A stretch of DNA of 20,863 nt, from the NCBI GenBank assembly GCA_045632125.1, contig JAZQWC010000035.1:1-20863 (forward strand), written 5' to 3'. Positions 7,332 to 15,461 of the stretch are shown here, in pieces (the first letter of the stretch is position 1; every line of letters begins with the position of its first letter). Made by a program: the position numbers and the translations under genes. The notes beneath the pieces were generated by a model, which was not told the DNA's origin, did not search any database, and was given only the letters and a program-made list of their open reading frames with translations. The DNA is from CALWPV01 sp045632125. Lineage in GTDB: Bacteria; Bacillota; Clostridia; Lachnospirales; Bianqueaceae.

Positions 7332-8423
7332 ATGGATACGAAACGGATCAATATTGTGGATCCATATAATGGTTTTATTACCGTTGGTGAATTATACAAA
7401 AACGAAGAGGGCAGCATTCAAATGAGAAAGCTGCCCTCAGAAACCATAAACGAAGAGGATTTATATGTGAGTCCTCCATGGATCGACAGTCATTGTCATA
7501 TTTATCATGGAATGACTTCCTTTGGGCTGCGTCCCGATGATGTGGGATACAAACAGGGAGTCCATCTGCTGGTGGATGCCGGCAGCAGTGGCGAGGAAAC
7601 GGTGCGGGGCTTTCGTGAATATGTGCTGCCGCACTATCGTACTAAGGTGAAGGCTTTTTTGAATATTAGCAGTATTGGTCTTGTGACTATGCAGGAAAGC
7701 TTTGATATGAGAAAGCTGGACCCGGATAAAACCGCTGCGTGTATTGAAAAAAATAAAGATTTTCTTCTGGGCGTGAAAGTGCGTTCCAGTCAGGTAATTG
7801 TGGAGGATAAGGGAATCGAGCCTTTGAAACGCGCTGTTATGGCTGCGGAAAAGGCAGGGAAACCGATCATGATCCATATGGGTGAAAATCCGCCCACGAA
7901 TGAAGAAAACCTGCAGCTGCTGCGAAAAGGAGATGTGCTGTCGCACTGTTTCCATGGAAAAGATGTGAAACTTTGGACAGAGGAAGGTGAGCCGATTCCG
8001 GCTTTGCAGGATGCAATAGAGCGTGGCGTGATTTTGGATGTGGCTCATGGTGCTGCCAGTTGCAGTAAGTATGTGGCGGAAGCAGCTATTCATCGGGGTT
8101 ATACGGATTTTATCATCAGTACCGATCTGCACGGACGTAATGTGAAAGGCCCGGTGTATAGTTTGAGTTATACCATGAGCAAATTTATGTCGTTTGGTTT
8201 GAGCTTGGTTGAGGTCATTCGAAATGTGACGCTGAAACCTGCACAGGTTTTTGGTCTGGATGGCTGGTGTGATGATTTGGAAAAGAACTGTACTGTATTT
8301 AGGGTAAGAGCTCGAAAAGATGATGATCATCCCTTTGTGGATGCTGTGAAAAATCCGATTGATGTACAGAAGGTGATTGAACCTGTAGCAGTGATCATGG
8401 ATGGAGAATGGATCGGGTTATAA
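7332..8423 (+). CDS. COG3964-type amidohydrolase/deacetylase (dihydroorotase-like)
   Basis: This 363-residue protein belongs to the amidohydrolase superfamily group often misnamed dihydroorotase (the EF0837/Atu3266 group, COG3964). The binuclear metal site is fully visible: H54-x-H56 in DSHCHIY, bridging Lys K149 in GVKVRSS, H182 in MIHMGE, H205 in VLSHCFHG, and Asp 265 in STDLHGRN. Characterised relatives hydrolyse acetyl esters of alpha-hydroxy acids rather than dihydroorotate, so a deacetylase or deacylase role fits. It follows the PLP enzyme gene by 11 bases. In other Firmicutes this family is often placed beside PLP-dependent lyases of amino-sugar acid metabolism, a similar pairing to that seen here. 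The exact substrate is unknown. Confidence 0.85.
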   Translation: MDTKRINIVDPYNGFITVGELYKNEEGSIQMRKLPSETINEEDLYVSPPWIDSHCHIYHGMTSFGLRPDDVGYKQGVHLLVDAGSSGEETVRGFREYVLPHYRTKVKAFLNISSIGLVTMQESFDMRKLDPDKTAACIEKNKDFLLGVKVRSSQVIVEDKGIEPLKRAVMAAEKAGKPIMIHMGENPPTNEENLQLLRKGDVLSHCFHGKDVKLWTEEGEPIPALQDAIERGVILDVAHGAASCSKYVAEAAIHRGYTDFIISTDLHGRNVKGPVYSLSYTMSKFMSFGLSLVEVIRNVTLKPAQVFGLDGWCDDLEKNCTVFRVRARKDDDHPFVDAVKNPIDVQKVIEPVAVIMDGEWIGL

Positions 8424-8434
8424 AGGAGAACAGG

Positions 8435-9505
8435 ATGAGCCGTATTAAAGAACATTTACATAGCTGTATAGAAAAAGGCATCTTTCCCGGTGCTGCTTAT
8501 GTGGTGGGAACATCTAAGGGAATCATTGATAGGGGTGTTGTGGGAAACAAAGGCATCGATTGCGGACCGGTAACGGAAGATACCTTATATGATCTGGCAT
8601 CGATGACAAAGCCGCTGGTGGCGATCGCCTTTATGAAACTGCTGGAAGAGGGAAAGGTGTGTTTGGATGACCAGATCCGTGATTATCTGCCGGAATATAA
8701 GGAAGCGCCCAGAAGCAATGCCTCTATGTATGAGCTTCTGACCCATACCAGCTCCATTCCCGGTCAGGTACAGCTATATCGTACCTGCCATTCGAAGCAG
8801 GAAATGATCGAAGCGATTTTGTATTTGCCTTTGCGAGAAAGAACGAAAACGCCGGTTATGTATTCTTCACAGGGTTTTATCATCCTGGGAGAGATCATGG
8901 AGCGAATCGAAAATAAGTCTTTGAATCTGATTCTAAAGGAAAAGGTGTTTGAACCGCTTAATATGCAGAACACTCTGTTTACTCCTTCTGAGGATTTGAT
9001 GGAGCGGATCGCGCCTACTGAGGATTGTCCATGGCGTGGTCATATGGTGCGCGGACAGGTACACGATGAAAATGCTGTGGTATTGGGCGGCATTTGCGGT
9101 CATGCCGGTTTGTTTGCTACGGCGGAGGATCTGGCTCGTGTGGGTCAAGCGATGCTGAGCGGACTTACTGTAGAGGGAACGCGTTTCTTATTTGACTCCA
9201 CGATTCAGCTGATGACAAAGAATCATACAAGCGGAATGAATTTGGCCCGTGGCCTTGGCTGGCAGGGAAAAGATCCTTATGAATCGCCTGCGGGAGATCT
9301 GTTTGGAGAAAAATCCTTTGGACATACCGGTTTTACCGGCACCAGCCTGTGGGTAGATCCTGATAAGGATCTGTATGCAGTACTACTGACTAATCGCGTA
9401 CATCCAAGCCGAAACGGCGTAGGCATGGCAAGAGCCCGTCATATTTTTCATAATTTAGCGGTATGTGAGTGGGAAACGAAGAAAACATTGATTAAGAATT
9501 CATGA
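8435..9505 (+). CDS. Beta-lactamase-fold serine hydrolase
   Basis: Class C-like serine hydrolases include DD-peptidases, D-aminopeptidases and esterases. The 356-residue protein has SMTK (S56-K59) as the S-x-x-K nucleophile motif, YSS at about 143-145 in place of Y-x-N, and HTG at 297-299 in place of KTG. GHAGLFATAEDLARVGQ near residues 222-238 is a hallmark of this branch. No signal peptide is visible, so it is probably cytoplasmic, which argues against a peptidoglycan role and for cleavage of an ester or D-amino-acid amide. The start at 8435 is preferred over ATG 8408: AAAGGAG (8422-8428) precedes it by 6 bases, and 8408 would overlap the upstream gene. Its ribosome binding site overlaps the amidohydrolase stop codon. 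Confidence 0.85.
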   Translation: MSRIKEHLHSCIEKGIFPGAAYVVGTSKGIIDRGVVGNKGIDCGPVTEDTLYDLASMTKPLVAIAFMKLLEEGKVCLDDQIRDYLPEYKEAPRSNASMYELLTHTSSIPGQVQLYRTCHSKQEMIEAILYLPLRERTKTPVMYSSQGFIILGEIMERIENKSLNLILKEKVFEPLNMQNTLFTPSEDLMERIAPTEDCPWRGHMVRGQVHDENAVVLGGICGHAGLFATAEDLARVGQAMLSGLTVEGTRFLFDSTIQLMTKNHTSGMNLARGLGWQGKDPYESPAGDLFGEKSFGHTGFTGTSLWVDPDKDLYAVLLTNRVHPSRNGVGMARARHIFHNLAVCEWETKKTLIKNS

Positions 9506-9527
9506 TCATTTGAAAGGGGATACCCAA

Positions 9528-10214
9528 ATGGAATACCAGCAAGTACAAAAAATTGCCAAAGACACAATTGAATATATCAAAAACTGTATTCAGCCGGGGA
9601 TGACATTAATTCAGGTGCGTGAATTATGTGATCGGAAAATGATAGAACTGGGTGCAGATTCCTTTTGGTATTATGATATAGGAGCATTTACCTTTGCAGG
9701 CGATGAAACAACAGTTTCGGTGTCGGGACGGGTATATCAAACCAGTGACAGGATCATTCAGAAAAATGATATTGTTACGATTGATTTGAGTCCTCAGGAA
9801 GGAGATACTTGGGGAGATTATGCGAGAACAATCATCCTTCAGGACGGAAAGGTTGTTGAAATTGAGGATATTAACAACGAAGAGTGGAAAAGCGGTTTGC
9901 TGATGGAGGAATTATTGCATCAAGAACTAAGAAAATTTGCATCTCCAGAGACGACTTTTGAGGAGTTGTATTACCACATGAATCAGGTGATTCGTGAAAA
10001 AGGCTTCGTAAACTTGGACTTTGCCGGTAATCTGGGTCATTCCATTGTACGAAAAAAAGAGGATCGTATTTATATTGAAAAAGGAAATGTCTCTCGATTG
10101 GGTGACGTGGCTTATTTCACCTTTGAGCCCCATATTAGTATTCCTGAATCAAAATATGGTTATAAAAAAGAAAACATTTATTATTTCAAAGAAAACAAAT
10201 TAGAAGAGTTATAA
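9528..10214 (+). CDS. M24-family metallohydrolase (pita-bread fold, Xaa-Pro dipeptidase-like)
   Basis: M24 enzymes include methionine aminopeptidase, Xaa-Pro dipeptidase and creatinase. This is a short, 228-residue form consisting of the catalytic pita-bread domain only, without the N-terminal creatinase domain. All five metal ligands can be placed: D86 (VTIDLSP), D97 (WGDYART), H171 (NLGHSIV), E200 (FTFEPHI) and E215 (YKKENIYY). It is therefore expected to be active. It is not a typical Map, being divergent and embedded in a catabolic operon, so a dipeptidase or C-N hydrolase role is more likely. ATG 9528 follows AAAGGGG (9513-9519) by 8 bases; an upstream in-frame TTG at 9510 lacks a site. 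The M20D gene follows. Confidence 0.82.
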   Translation: MEYQQVQKIAKDTIEYIKNCIQPGMTLIQVRELCDRKMIELGADSFWYYDIGAFTFAGDETTVSVSGRVYQTSDRIIQKNDIVTIDLSPQEGDTWGDYARTIILQDGKVVEIEDINNEEWKSGLLMEELLHQELRKFASPETTFEELYYHMNQVIREKGFVNLDFAGNLGHSIVRKKEDRIYIEKGNVSRLGDVAYFTFEPHISIPESKYGYKKENIYYFKENKLEEL

Positions 10215-10246
10215 AAGTGAGCTTAAAAGGAAAGAGGTATGTTCAA

Positions 10247-11548
10247 ATGAGTAAAATGACCATTGAGCAAATGAAACAGCTGGCCTGTGAAGCCATTGAC
10301 CGTAATGCGGACAAAATCATTTCAATTGCTGAGGATATCTTTGTTGAGCCGGAACTGGGATACAAAGAATTTAAAACTGCTGCTAAGGTAAAGAAGGTAT
10401 TCGAGGAACTGGGTATCGAATATCAGGACGAGGTAGCTATTACCGGTGTGATCGGTAAAGCTGAGGGCGGTCAGCATAATGCAAAAATCGCTGTAATGGG
10501 TGAATTGGATGCAGTAGTGTGTCACGGACATCGTTGTGCAGATCCGGTAACTGGTGCTGCCCATTCCTGTGGACACCATGCACAGATCGCTTCCTTGGTA
10601 GGTGTTGCGTATGCATTAAAGGAAAGCGGGATCTTGCCGGAACTGGGCGGAGATGTGGCTTTGATGGCAGTACCGGCAGAGGAAGGCGTTGAATTGGAGT
10701 ATCGTAATGAACTGATGCAGCAGGGTAAGATCTCTTATCTGGGTGGCAAACAGGAATTTATTAAACTGGGCGTATTTGACGATGTGGATGCCATGATCAT
10801 GCAGCACACGATTGGTGGAACCAAATCCTATGCAGGCGGACCGGGCGGAATGGGTTTTGTGGCTAAGATCATTCAGTATCGCGGCGTGGAAAGTCATGCA
10901 GCATCTCCTCATGAAGGTATCAACGCATTGGATGCGGCTAAAATTGGTTTGATGGCCTGTGATTGTCTGCGTTCTACATTTAGAGATGAGGATGGTATTC
11001 GTTTTCATCCTATTATCACCAAGGGTGGCAGCTTAGTTAATGTAGTACCGGCCTTTGTACAGATCGAGACCTTTGTACGTGGCTATACCACGGAAGCCAT
11101 CATGGATGCCAGTGCTAAAGTGGATCGCGCTCTAAAAGCTGGAGCAGATGCTCTAGGGGCAACCTGCGATATTTATAATTTGCCCGGTTATTTGTTCTCG
11201 GTGGAAGCACCGGATTTGAAAGAAGTGGTAGAGGGCAATATGCGTGAGATCTTCGGTGCAGACAATGTGATCAAAGGAAGCGGCTTTACCACGGAAGCCA
11301 ATGATGTATCGAATATCATTCCCACTGTACATTCTATGATTTGCGGTTCTGAAGGTGTTGGACATAGCTCTAATTATGAAATTGCTAATAAACAGACAGC
11401 TTACATCGATTCTGCTAAATTGTTGGTGACATCTGTAATCGATCTGTTGGCTAATGGAGCAGAAAAAGCGCTCGAAATCAAAAAGAATTTCAAAGCACCC
11501 TTGACGAAAGAATCCTATATTCAGTTGATGGAAGAGATGAGATCATAA
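10247..11548 (+). CDS. M20D-family amidohydrolase (AbgB/aminoacylase-like)
   Basis: M20D enzymes such as HipO, AbgB and plant auxin-conjugate hydrolases cleave N-acyl-amino acids or aroyl-glutamates in the cytoplasm with a two-metal site. This 433-residue protein shows FVEPELGYKEF (the family's PELGxxE motif), the Cys-Gly-His ligand pair at 108-110 (HSCGHHAQ), the catalytic/metal Glu pair at 145-146 (VPAEEGVE), His 187 (IMQHTIGG) and a C-terminal His in SEGVGHSSNYE. A dimerisation-type insert (about 200-310) contains SHAASPHEGINALDAA. ATG 10247 follows AAAGAGG (10231-10237) by 9 bases; a GTG at 10217 would overlap that site. It is the last gene of the seven-gene cluster, with a hairpin terminator behind it. 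The likely reaction is release of an amino acid that feeds the PLP enzyme. Confidence 0.88.
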   Translation: MSKMTIEQMKQLACEAIDRNADKIISIAEDIFVEPELGYKEFKTAAKVKKVFEELGIEYQDEVAITGVIGKAEGGQHNAKIAVMGELDAVVCHGHRCADPVTGAAHSCGHHAQIASLVGVAYALKESGILPELGGDVALMAVPAEEGVELEYRNELMQQGKISYLGGKQEFIKLGVFDDVDAMIMQHTIGGTKSYAGGPGGMGFVAKIIQYRGVESHAASPHEGINALDAAKIGLMACDCLRSTFRDEDGIRFHPIITKGGSLVNVVPAFVQIETFVRGYTTEAIMDASAKVDRALKAGADALGATCDIYNLPGYLFSVEAPDLKEVVEGNMREIFGADNVIKGSGFTTEANDVSNIIPTVHSMICGSEGVGHSSNYEIANKQTAYIDSAKLLVTSVIDLLANGAEKALEIKKNFKAPLTKESYIQLMEEMRS

Positions 11549-11565
11549 TTGTAAAGAAAAACATG

Positions 11566-11603
11566 AAAGAGGCATATCACTTAGAAGGTGATTGCCTCTT
11601 TTT
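11566..11603. terminator. Shared terminator between convergent operons
   Basis: AAAGAGGCA (11566-11574) plus ATCAC pairs with GTGAT plus TGCCTCTTT (11589-11602), leaving a TTAGAAG loop and one bulged T. The + strand runs into TTTTT, giving a good terminator for the M20D gene. On the minus strand the hairpin is followed by CATGTTTTT, so it probably also ends the Gfo/Idh operon, less efficiently. Confidence 0.8.
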
Positions 11604-11616
11604 GAATGAAGTTAAG

Positions 11617-12864
11617 TTATTCTCTTACTTTGATCGATTCCAGATATGCCTTCATAGCTTCTTCCGGTGGAACGAAATCTTCACGGGAGCCGCAGCGCAG
11701 GGTGGGTTCTTCACCATTGGGACCATAGAAGGGAGTTAGATAATCATTTTCCCACAGCACACGGTCTTCTTCTTTACTGAAATCGGGAATGTCATAGGGC
11801 ATTCCTTTTTCCAGCAGAGAGCGATGAGCTAAAATACCTACAGCCGACATGCGGGTAGCAAAGTATACATCAAAGTCGGGCTTGCGATCTTCACGCAGGC
11901 AGTTCAAGAATTCCTGAATTACCAGGAAATCACCGCCGCCATGACCTTCCTTTTCGATTAGTGCGGCATCTTTATGATTCCAATCAGGATCATAAAGGTT
12001 ATCCTGTTCCAAACCTTCGGGCTTGTTCCAACTGTTATAGCGTAGCATTACCTGACCGTTCATACCGCGCAGGTTTTCAATCTGACCTTCAGTGCCGCAG
12101 ATGCGGTAGGAGTTGGAATGAGCGCCAAAGCCGGCACAGCCGCTTACACGGAATACGGAGTCGTCATCGTTGAGTGTAGTAATGATGGCAGCCCGGTCAC
12201 CACAGTGAGAACCGGAGATAGCGAAGGTGTCATCGAAGGGCGCGAATACCGGCATGGCAGTGACACGAATGGGCTTTGCGCCGGTGGCGTACATAATGGG
12301 AGCCAGAGAATGGGTCACATAATAGGTACGGGGCAGATAGTTGCGCCAATGCTCAGGATAGGGTTTGTACTTGCGGTTAAAGGCCACGTCATCGCCGGAT
12401 ACGGGATGGTTATATTCGCCTTCCGCATAAAGGAACTTGCCCAACGTACCGCCATCACAGATACGCTTGATCTCACGGTTGAATTTCATGTGCGGATAGT
12501 TTTCACAAAGCATATATTTAGCATTTGACTTTTCAGCAGCGCGCACCAAAGCGACACATTCGGACATGGTTCCGGCAGCGGTACATTCACTCAAAACATG
12601 AACGCCTTTTTCTAGAAAACGAATGGCGTAGGGAGCATGTTCATTAAAGTAGTTGCACAGCAGAACTGCATCCATGGGGTGCTCATAAAACTCATCAAAA
12701 GAAGTGTAATAGGTGGTTTTGTCACCCATGATCTCCTTGGCCTTGTTCAGCCAAAATTCATCTTTATCGCAGATGGCAACGATTTCAGCGTCATTAGCCA
12801 GCAAACTATTGATATAGCTGGCGCCACGGTTAATACCGAAAATACCAATTTTAATCTTTTCCAT
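11617..12864 (-). CDS. Gfo/Idh/MocA-family oxidoreductase (GH109-like)
   Basis: This 415-residue protein belongs to the Gfo/Idh/MocA family of NAD(P)-dependent sugar or cyclitol dehydrogenases. The Rossmann start is IKIGIFGINRGASYI (about 4-18), with the acidic ribose-binding end VAICDKD. Where canonical members have EKP with a catalytic Lys, this one reads SECTAAG (about 92-98), as in branches related to GH109 that use NAD for glycoside cleavage. HWRNYLPRTYYVTHSLAP is also typical of the GH109-like branch. The cofactor is probably tightly bound NAD; the product is unproven. The start at 12864 is chosen over 12870 because the GCGAGG site lies 8 bases before it and only 2 before the other. It is the second gene of a minus-strand operon, 21 bases after the GH172 gene. 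Confidence 0.85.
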   Translation of the reverse strand: MEKIKIGIFGINRGASYINSLLANDAEIVAICDKDEFWLNKAKEIMGDKTTYYTSFDEFYEHPMDAVLLCNYFNEHAPYAIRFLEKGVHVLSECTAAGTMSECVALVRAAEKSNAKYMLCENYPHMKFNREIKRICDGGTLGKFLYAEGEYNHPVSGDDVAFNRKYKPYPEHWRNYLPRTYYVTHSLAPIMYATGAKPIRVTAMPVFAPFDDTFAISGSHCGDRAAIITTLNDDDSVFRVSGCAGFGAHSNSYRICGTEGQIENLRGMNGQVMLRYNSWNKPEGLEQDNLYDPDWNHKDAALIEKEGHGGGDFLVIQEFLNCLREDRKPDFDVYFATRMSAVGILAHRSLLEKGMPYDIPDFSKEEDRVLWENDYLTPFYGPNGEEPTLRCGSREDFVPPEEAMKAYLESIKVRE

Positions 12865-12885
12865 AATCATTACCTCGCAATCTTT

Positions 12886-13938
12886 TTAGATAATTTCCAA
12901 ACCATCACGGTCGGGCAGCTGTGGATACGCATCGTTCAGATTATCGGAATACCAGAAGGCAACCGAAGAAATGTCATCCTGCAGGGGCAGATAACGTCCG
13001 CCGCTGCGCCAACCCAAAGCCTGAATAGTAACACGTAGATTTTCTTTGAAGTAAATGGGATCTTGAATGTGCCAACGATACATGTTAAAGCGACGGTTGG
13101 CTTTATATAGAGTATCGGTGGAGTCGATCTTAGACAGGCCGCTGTAAGGCGTGGAGAATTCACGATAGCTGCCATCCACATCAAAGTTATAGGAACCGCA
13201 GAAATAATCCTCGGTACCGGTGCCGCATATAGTAGGAAAGTCGGTATCGCCATCCATGTAGAACTTGATTTCACCTTCGCCCCACCAGCCATTATTGTTC
13301 ACACCCCAATATACATAGGTGCCCACATACTGACCATTGCCGGAGATATTGTCCAGAATGGTATGAACACCTTTATAGGGAAGAGGATTCACGCGGCGAA
13401 ATTGAGCGTGGAAGTAAAGTGCATCTTCGTCGATCTCCTTGCTCTCGCAGTCCATTTGATAATACAAAGTAATATCTTCATTGCAGCGGTTTTCCAGAGT
13501 TACCTTAAAGCCCGTGCGATAGGGCATTTCCCAGTAGCAGTTCATGCCATTTTTCGGATTGACACAAACGGCCAAGCTGGTCAGTTGTCGATATTCCTTG
13601 GAAGCGCTGGCAAAAAAGTCACCAAGCGGTACTTCCACTGAGGGATTTTTCTGACCGTCCCAGTAAAAACGCAGGATCAAACTTCGAGCATCGGGAGCAG
13701 CATAGGTCAGCCAAATGTGTTTGATGGCACCGGAACCCTGTACTTCGCCCATAACGAAGGTTTCGCCCGCGGCAATTTTGACACACGGCGAAACTTTCCA
13801 GCCCTGACCGAGGTCCCTTGCAGCGTTGGCCCCGGCTCCCGTTATGGCCATGCTACCTTTTCCCTTTTCACCGGTGAAGTTCTCGGGTGAAATGGAGAAG
13901 GAGCGGATATTATGTTTTTTGGAAATATATTCGAGCAT
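12886..13938 (-). CDS. GH172 (DUF2961) family glycoside hydrolase
   Basis: DUF2961 proteins form glycoside hydrolase family 172, which includes difructose-dianhydride enzymes and D-arabinofuranosidases. The 350-residue protein shows the two beta-jelly-roll signature stretches: WWGEGEIKFYMDGD (about 218-231), with its Glu pair, and GTGTEDYFCGSYNF (about 239-252). These supply the acidic residues that are conserved in the family. Also typical are the SGAIKHIWLTY and PLGDFF segments near the N-terminus. No signal peptide is present, so it acts on an imported sugar. ATG 13938 follows AGGAGG by 6 bases, an excellent site. With the downstream Gfo/Idh gene it forms a compact sugar-cleavage and oxidation pair, which suggests stepwise handling of a fructose- or arabinose-containing glycan fragment. 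The substrate is inferred only. Confidence 0.85.
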   Translation of the reverse strand: MLEYISKKHNIRSFSISPENFTGEKGKGSMAITGAGANAARDLGQGWKVSPCVKIAAGETFVMGEVQGSGAIKHIWLTYAAPDARSLILRFYWDGQKNPSVEVPLGDFFASASKEYRQLTSLAVCVNPKNGMNCYWEMPYRTGFKVTLENRCNEDITLYYQMDCESKEIDEDALYFHAQFRRVNPLPYKGVHTILDNISGNGQYVGTYVYWGVNNNGWWGEGEIKFYMDGDTDFPTICGTGTEDYFCGSYNFDVDGSYREFSTPYSGLSKIDSTDTLYKANRRFNMYRWHIQDPIYFKENLRVTIQALGWRSGGRYLPLQDDISSVAFWYSDNLNDAYPQLPDRDGLEII

Positions 13939-13974
13939 GTTAAACCTCCTAAACAAGAAGTTATCGTTAGGGGT

Positions 13975-13983
13975 ATTGTATCA
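13975..13983 (-). promoter_or_regulatory. Extended -10 promoter of the GH172-Gfo/Idh operon
   Basis: Read on the minus strand, TGATACAAT gives an extended -10 element (TG-n-TACAAT) about 30 bases upstream of the AGGAGG site. No good -35 box lies 16-18 bp upstream, as is usual for extended -10 promoters. Confidence 0.5.
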
Positions 13984-14010
13984 CAGATGATGGGAAAATG
14001 CTATGGCAAC

Positions 14011-14046
14011 TTGACAAATGTTAGCGGCTGATGTACCTTTAAGGTA
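14011..14046 (+). promoter_or_regulatory. Promoter/operator of the flavodoxin-like gene
   Basis: A perfect -35 box TTGACA (14011-14016) is followed at 17 bp by a poor -10 (TACCTT, 14034-14039). That -10 forms the left arm of a 13-base inverted repeat, TACCTT-T-AAGGTA (14034-14046). A strong -35, weak -10 and dyad at the -10 suggest regulated expression. The regulator is not identified. Confidence 0.4.
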
Positions 14047-14067
14047 ATACAAAAGAGGAGGATGACC

Positions 14068-15414
14068 ATGAATATACTTGTTTTGAATGGAAGCCCTAAG
14101 GGCGAATATAGTGTGACTTTGCAGACGGTGCGATACTGGGAGAAGTTGTATCCGCGGCATACCTTTGAGGTGCTGCATGTGGGACAGCGGATCAAGGCGC
14201 TGGAGCGGGATTTTTCCCAGGTGAAGCCCATGATAGAGCGGGCGGATCTACTGCTGTTTTCTTACCCGGTGTATACCTTTATTGCGCCCTGTCAGCTGCA
14301 TCGGTTTATTGAACTCTTGAAGGAATCCGGCATTGCCGTGGAGGGCAAATTTGTCACCCAGCTAACCACGTCGAAGCATTTTTATGATGTAACGGCGCAT
14401 CGGTATATACAAGATAACTGCCAGGATATGAAGATGAAGTATATCCTCGGCCTGTCGGCGGATATGGACGATCTGCTATCGGTTAAAGGCCAAAAGGAGG
14501 CCCGTGACTTTTTCAAGTTCGTGTGCTGGAGCATGAAGAACAATGCGTTCGAAAAACTGCCGGCGGAGCCGGAAAAGGACGCCTGCATGCCGGTTTCCAT
14601 CCCTAAAAATCAGGGACGGGTGAAGAAGGGCGATGTGGTGATCGTTACCGACTGCAAGGATGAAGATGTGCAGCTGAGCCGGATGATCGCGCGTTTTTGT
14701 GCTGTGCTGCCGCTGAAGACTCGTGTTGTGAATTTGAGGGAGTATCCTTTTAAAGGCGGTTGTCTGGGCTGTTTTAATTGTGCCGTTTCCGGAAAGTGTA
14801 TATATAAAGATGGTTTTGATAGTTTCTTGAGAGAGAAGATTCAAACGGCTCAAGCGATCGTGTATGCCTTTTCCATTAAGGATCACTCCATGGGTGCACT
14901 GTTTAAAATGTATGACGATCGTCAGTTCTGCAACGGGCATCGTACAGTGAACATGGGAATGCCCATGGGTTATTTGGTGAGTGGTAATTATAGTCAGGAG
15001 TTTAATCTGCAGATGATCATTGAAGGTCGGGCGCAGGTGGGCAGCAATTTCCTGGCGGGCGTGGCTACTGATGAAACAGATCCTAACGGTGAGATCGACC
15101 GCATGGCTAAGTCTCTGTATTTTGCTTTGAAGAATCGTTATAATCCGCCCCAGAATTTCTATGGCATTGGCGGCATGAAGATCTTCCGCGATCTAATTTG
15201 GCTTATGCAGGGTATGATGAAGGCAGATCATAAATTCTACAAGGCACACGGTCAGTATGATTTCCCGCAGAAGAAGTTTGGACGGATGCTGATGATGTAT
15301 TTGGTGGGCGGCTTGCTGGCATCTCCGAAACTGAGGAAAAAGATGGGTAATAAAATGAACGAGGGTATGCTGATGCCCTATAAAAAGGTGTTGGACGAGG
15401 TAGAGAAGAAATAA
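14068..15414 (+). CDS. Two-domain flavodoxin-fold NAD(P)H oxidoreductase
   Basis: This 448-residue protein contains two successive flavodoxin-like domains. The first begins MNILVLNGSPKGEYS (FMN-phosphate loop at about 7-15) and includes LLLFSYPVYTF. The second begins near residue 188 (KGDVVIVTDC) and includes GGCLGCFNC-x5-C with cysteines at 232, 235, 238 and 244. That cluster is found in NADPH-dependent FMN reductases (iron-sulfur flavoprotein-like). The C-terminal 100 residues are helical and rich in Lys and Met (NKMNEGMLMPYKK). It probably uses FMN and transfers electrons to an unknown acceptor. ATG 14068 follows GAGGAGG by 6 bases; ATG 14062 is too close. It is monocistronic, diverges from the GH172 operon, and ends at a hairpin. 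Confidence 0.78.
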   Translation: MNILVLNGSPKGEYSVTLQTVRYWEKLYPRHTFEVLHVGQRIKALERDFSQVKPMIERADLLLFSYPVYTFIAPCQLHRFIELLKESGIAVEGKFVTQLTTSKHFYDVTAHRYIQDNCQDMKMKYILGLSADMDDLLSVKGQKEARDFFKFVCWSMKNNAFEKLPAEPEKDACMPVSIPKNQGRVKKGDVVIVTDCKDEDVQLSRMIARFCAVLPLKTRVVNLREYPFKGGCLGCFNCAVSGKCIYKDGFDSFLREKIQTAQAIVYAFSIKDHSMGALFKMYDDRQFCNGHRTVNMGMPMGYLVSGNYSQEFNLQMIIEGRAQVGSNFLAGVATDETDPNGEIDRMAKSLYFALKNRYNPPQNFYGIGGMKIFRDLIWLMQGMMKADHKFYKAHGQYDFPQKKFGRMLMMYLVGGLLASPKLRKKMGNKMNEGMLMPYKKVLDEVEKK

Positions 15415-15448
15415 GAAAGATGGCATTCGGAAACGGATGCCATTTTTT
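15414..15448 (+). repeat. 35-bp direct repeat, copy 1 (also a terminator)
   Basis: Starting at the stop codon of the flavodoxin-like gene, this 35-base element matches 17426-17460 at 33 of 35 positions by hand comparison. It contains a 7-bp stem, ATGGCAT/ATGCCAT, around TCGGAAACGG and ends in TTTTTT, so it serves as a Rho-independent terminator. The copies bracket the MerR-phosphatase pair. Confidence 0.8.
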
Positions 15449-15461
15449 CGTAAAAAGGTTA

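Noticed and set aside
7461..8330. A 289-codon minus-strand frame opposite the amidohydrolase
   Set aside because: The amidohydrolase metal ligands are all intact on the + strand; the opposite frame shows no family motif.
6073..11548. An anaerobic purine-degradation (ygeX/ygeY/hydA-type) cluster
   Set aside because: The PLP enzyme is of threonine-synthase type, the M20 protein is of the AbgB-like group, and no xanthine dehydrogenase, carbamoyltransferase or carbamate kinase is present.
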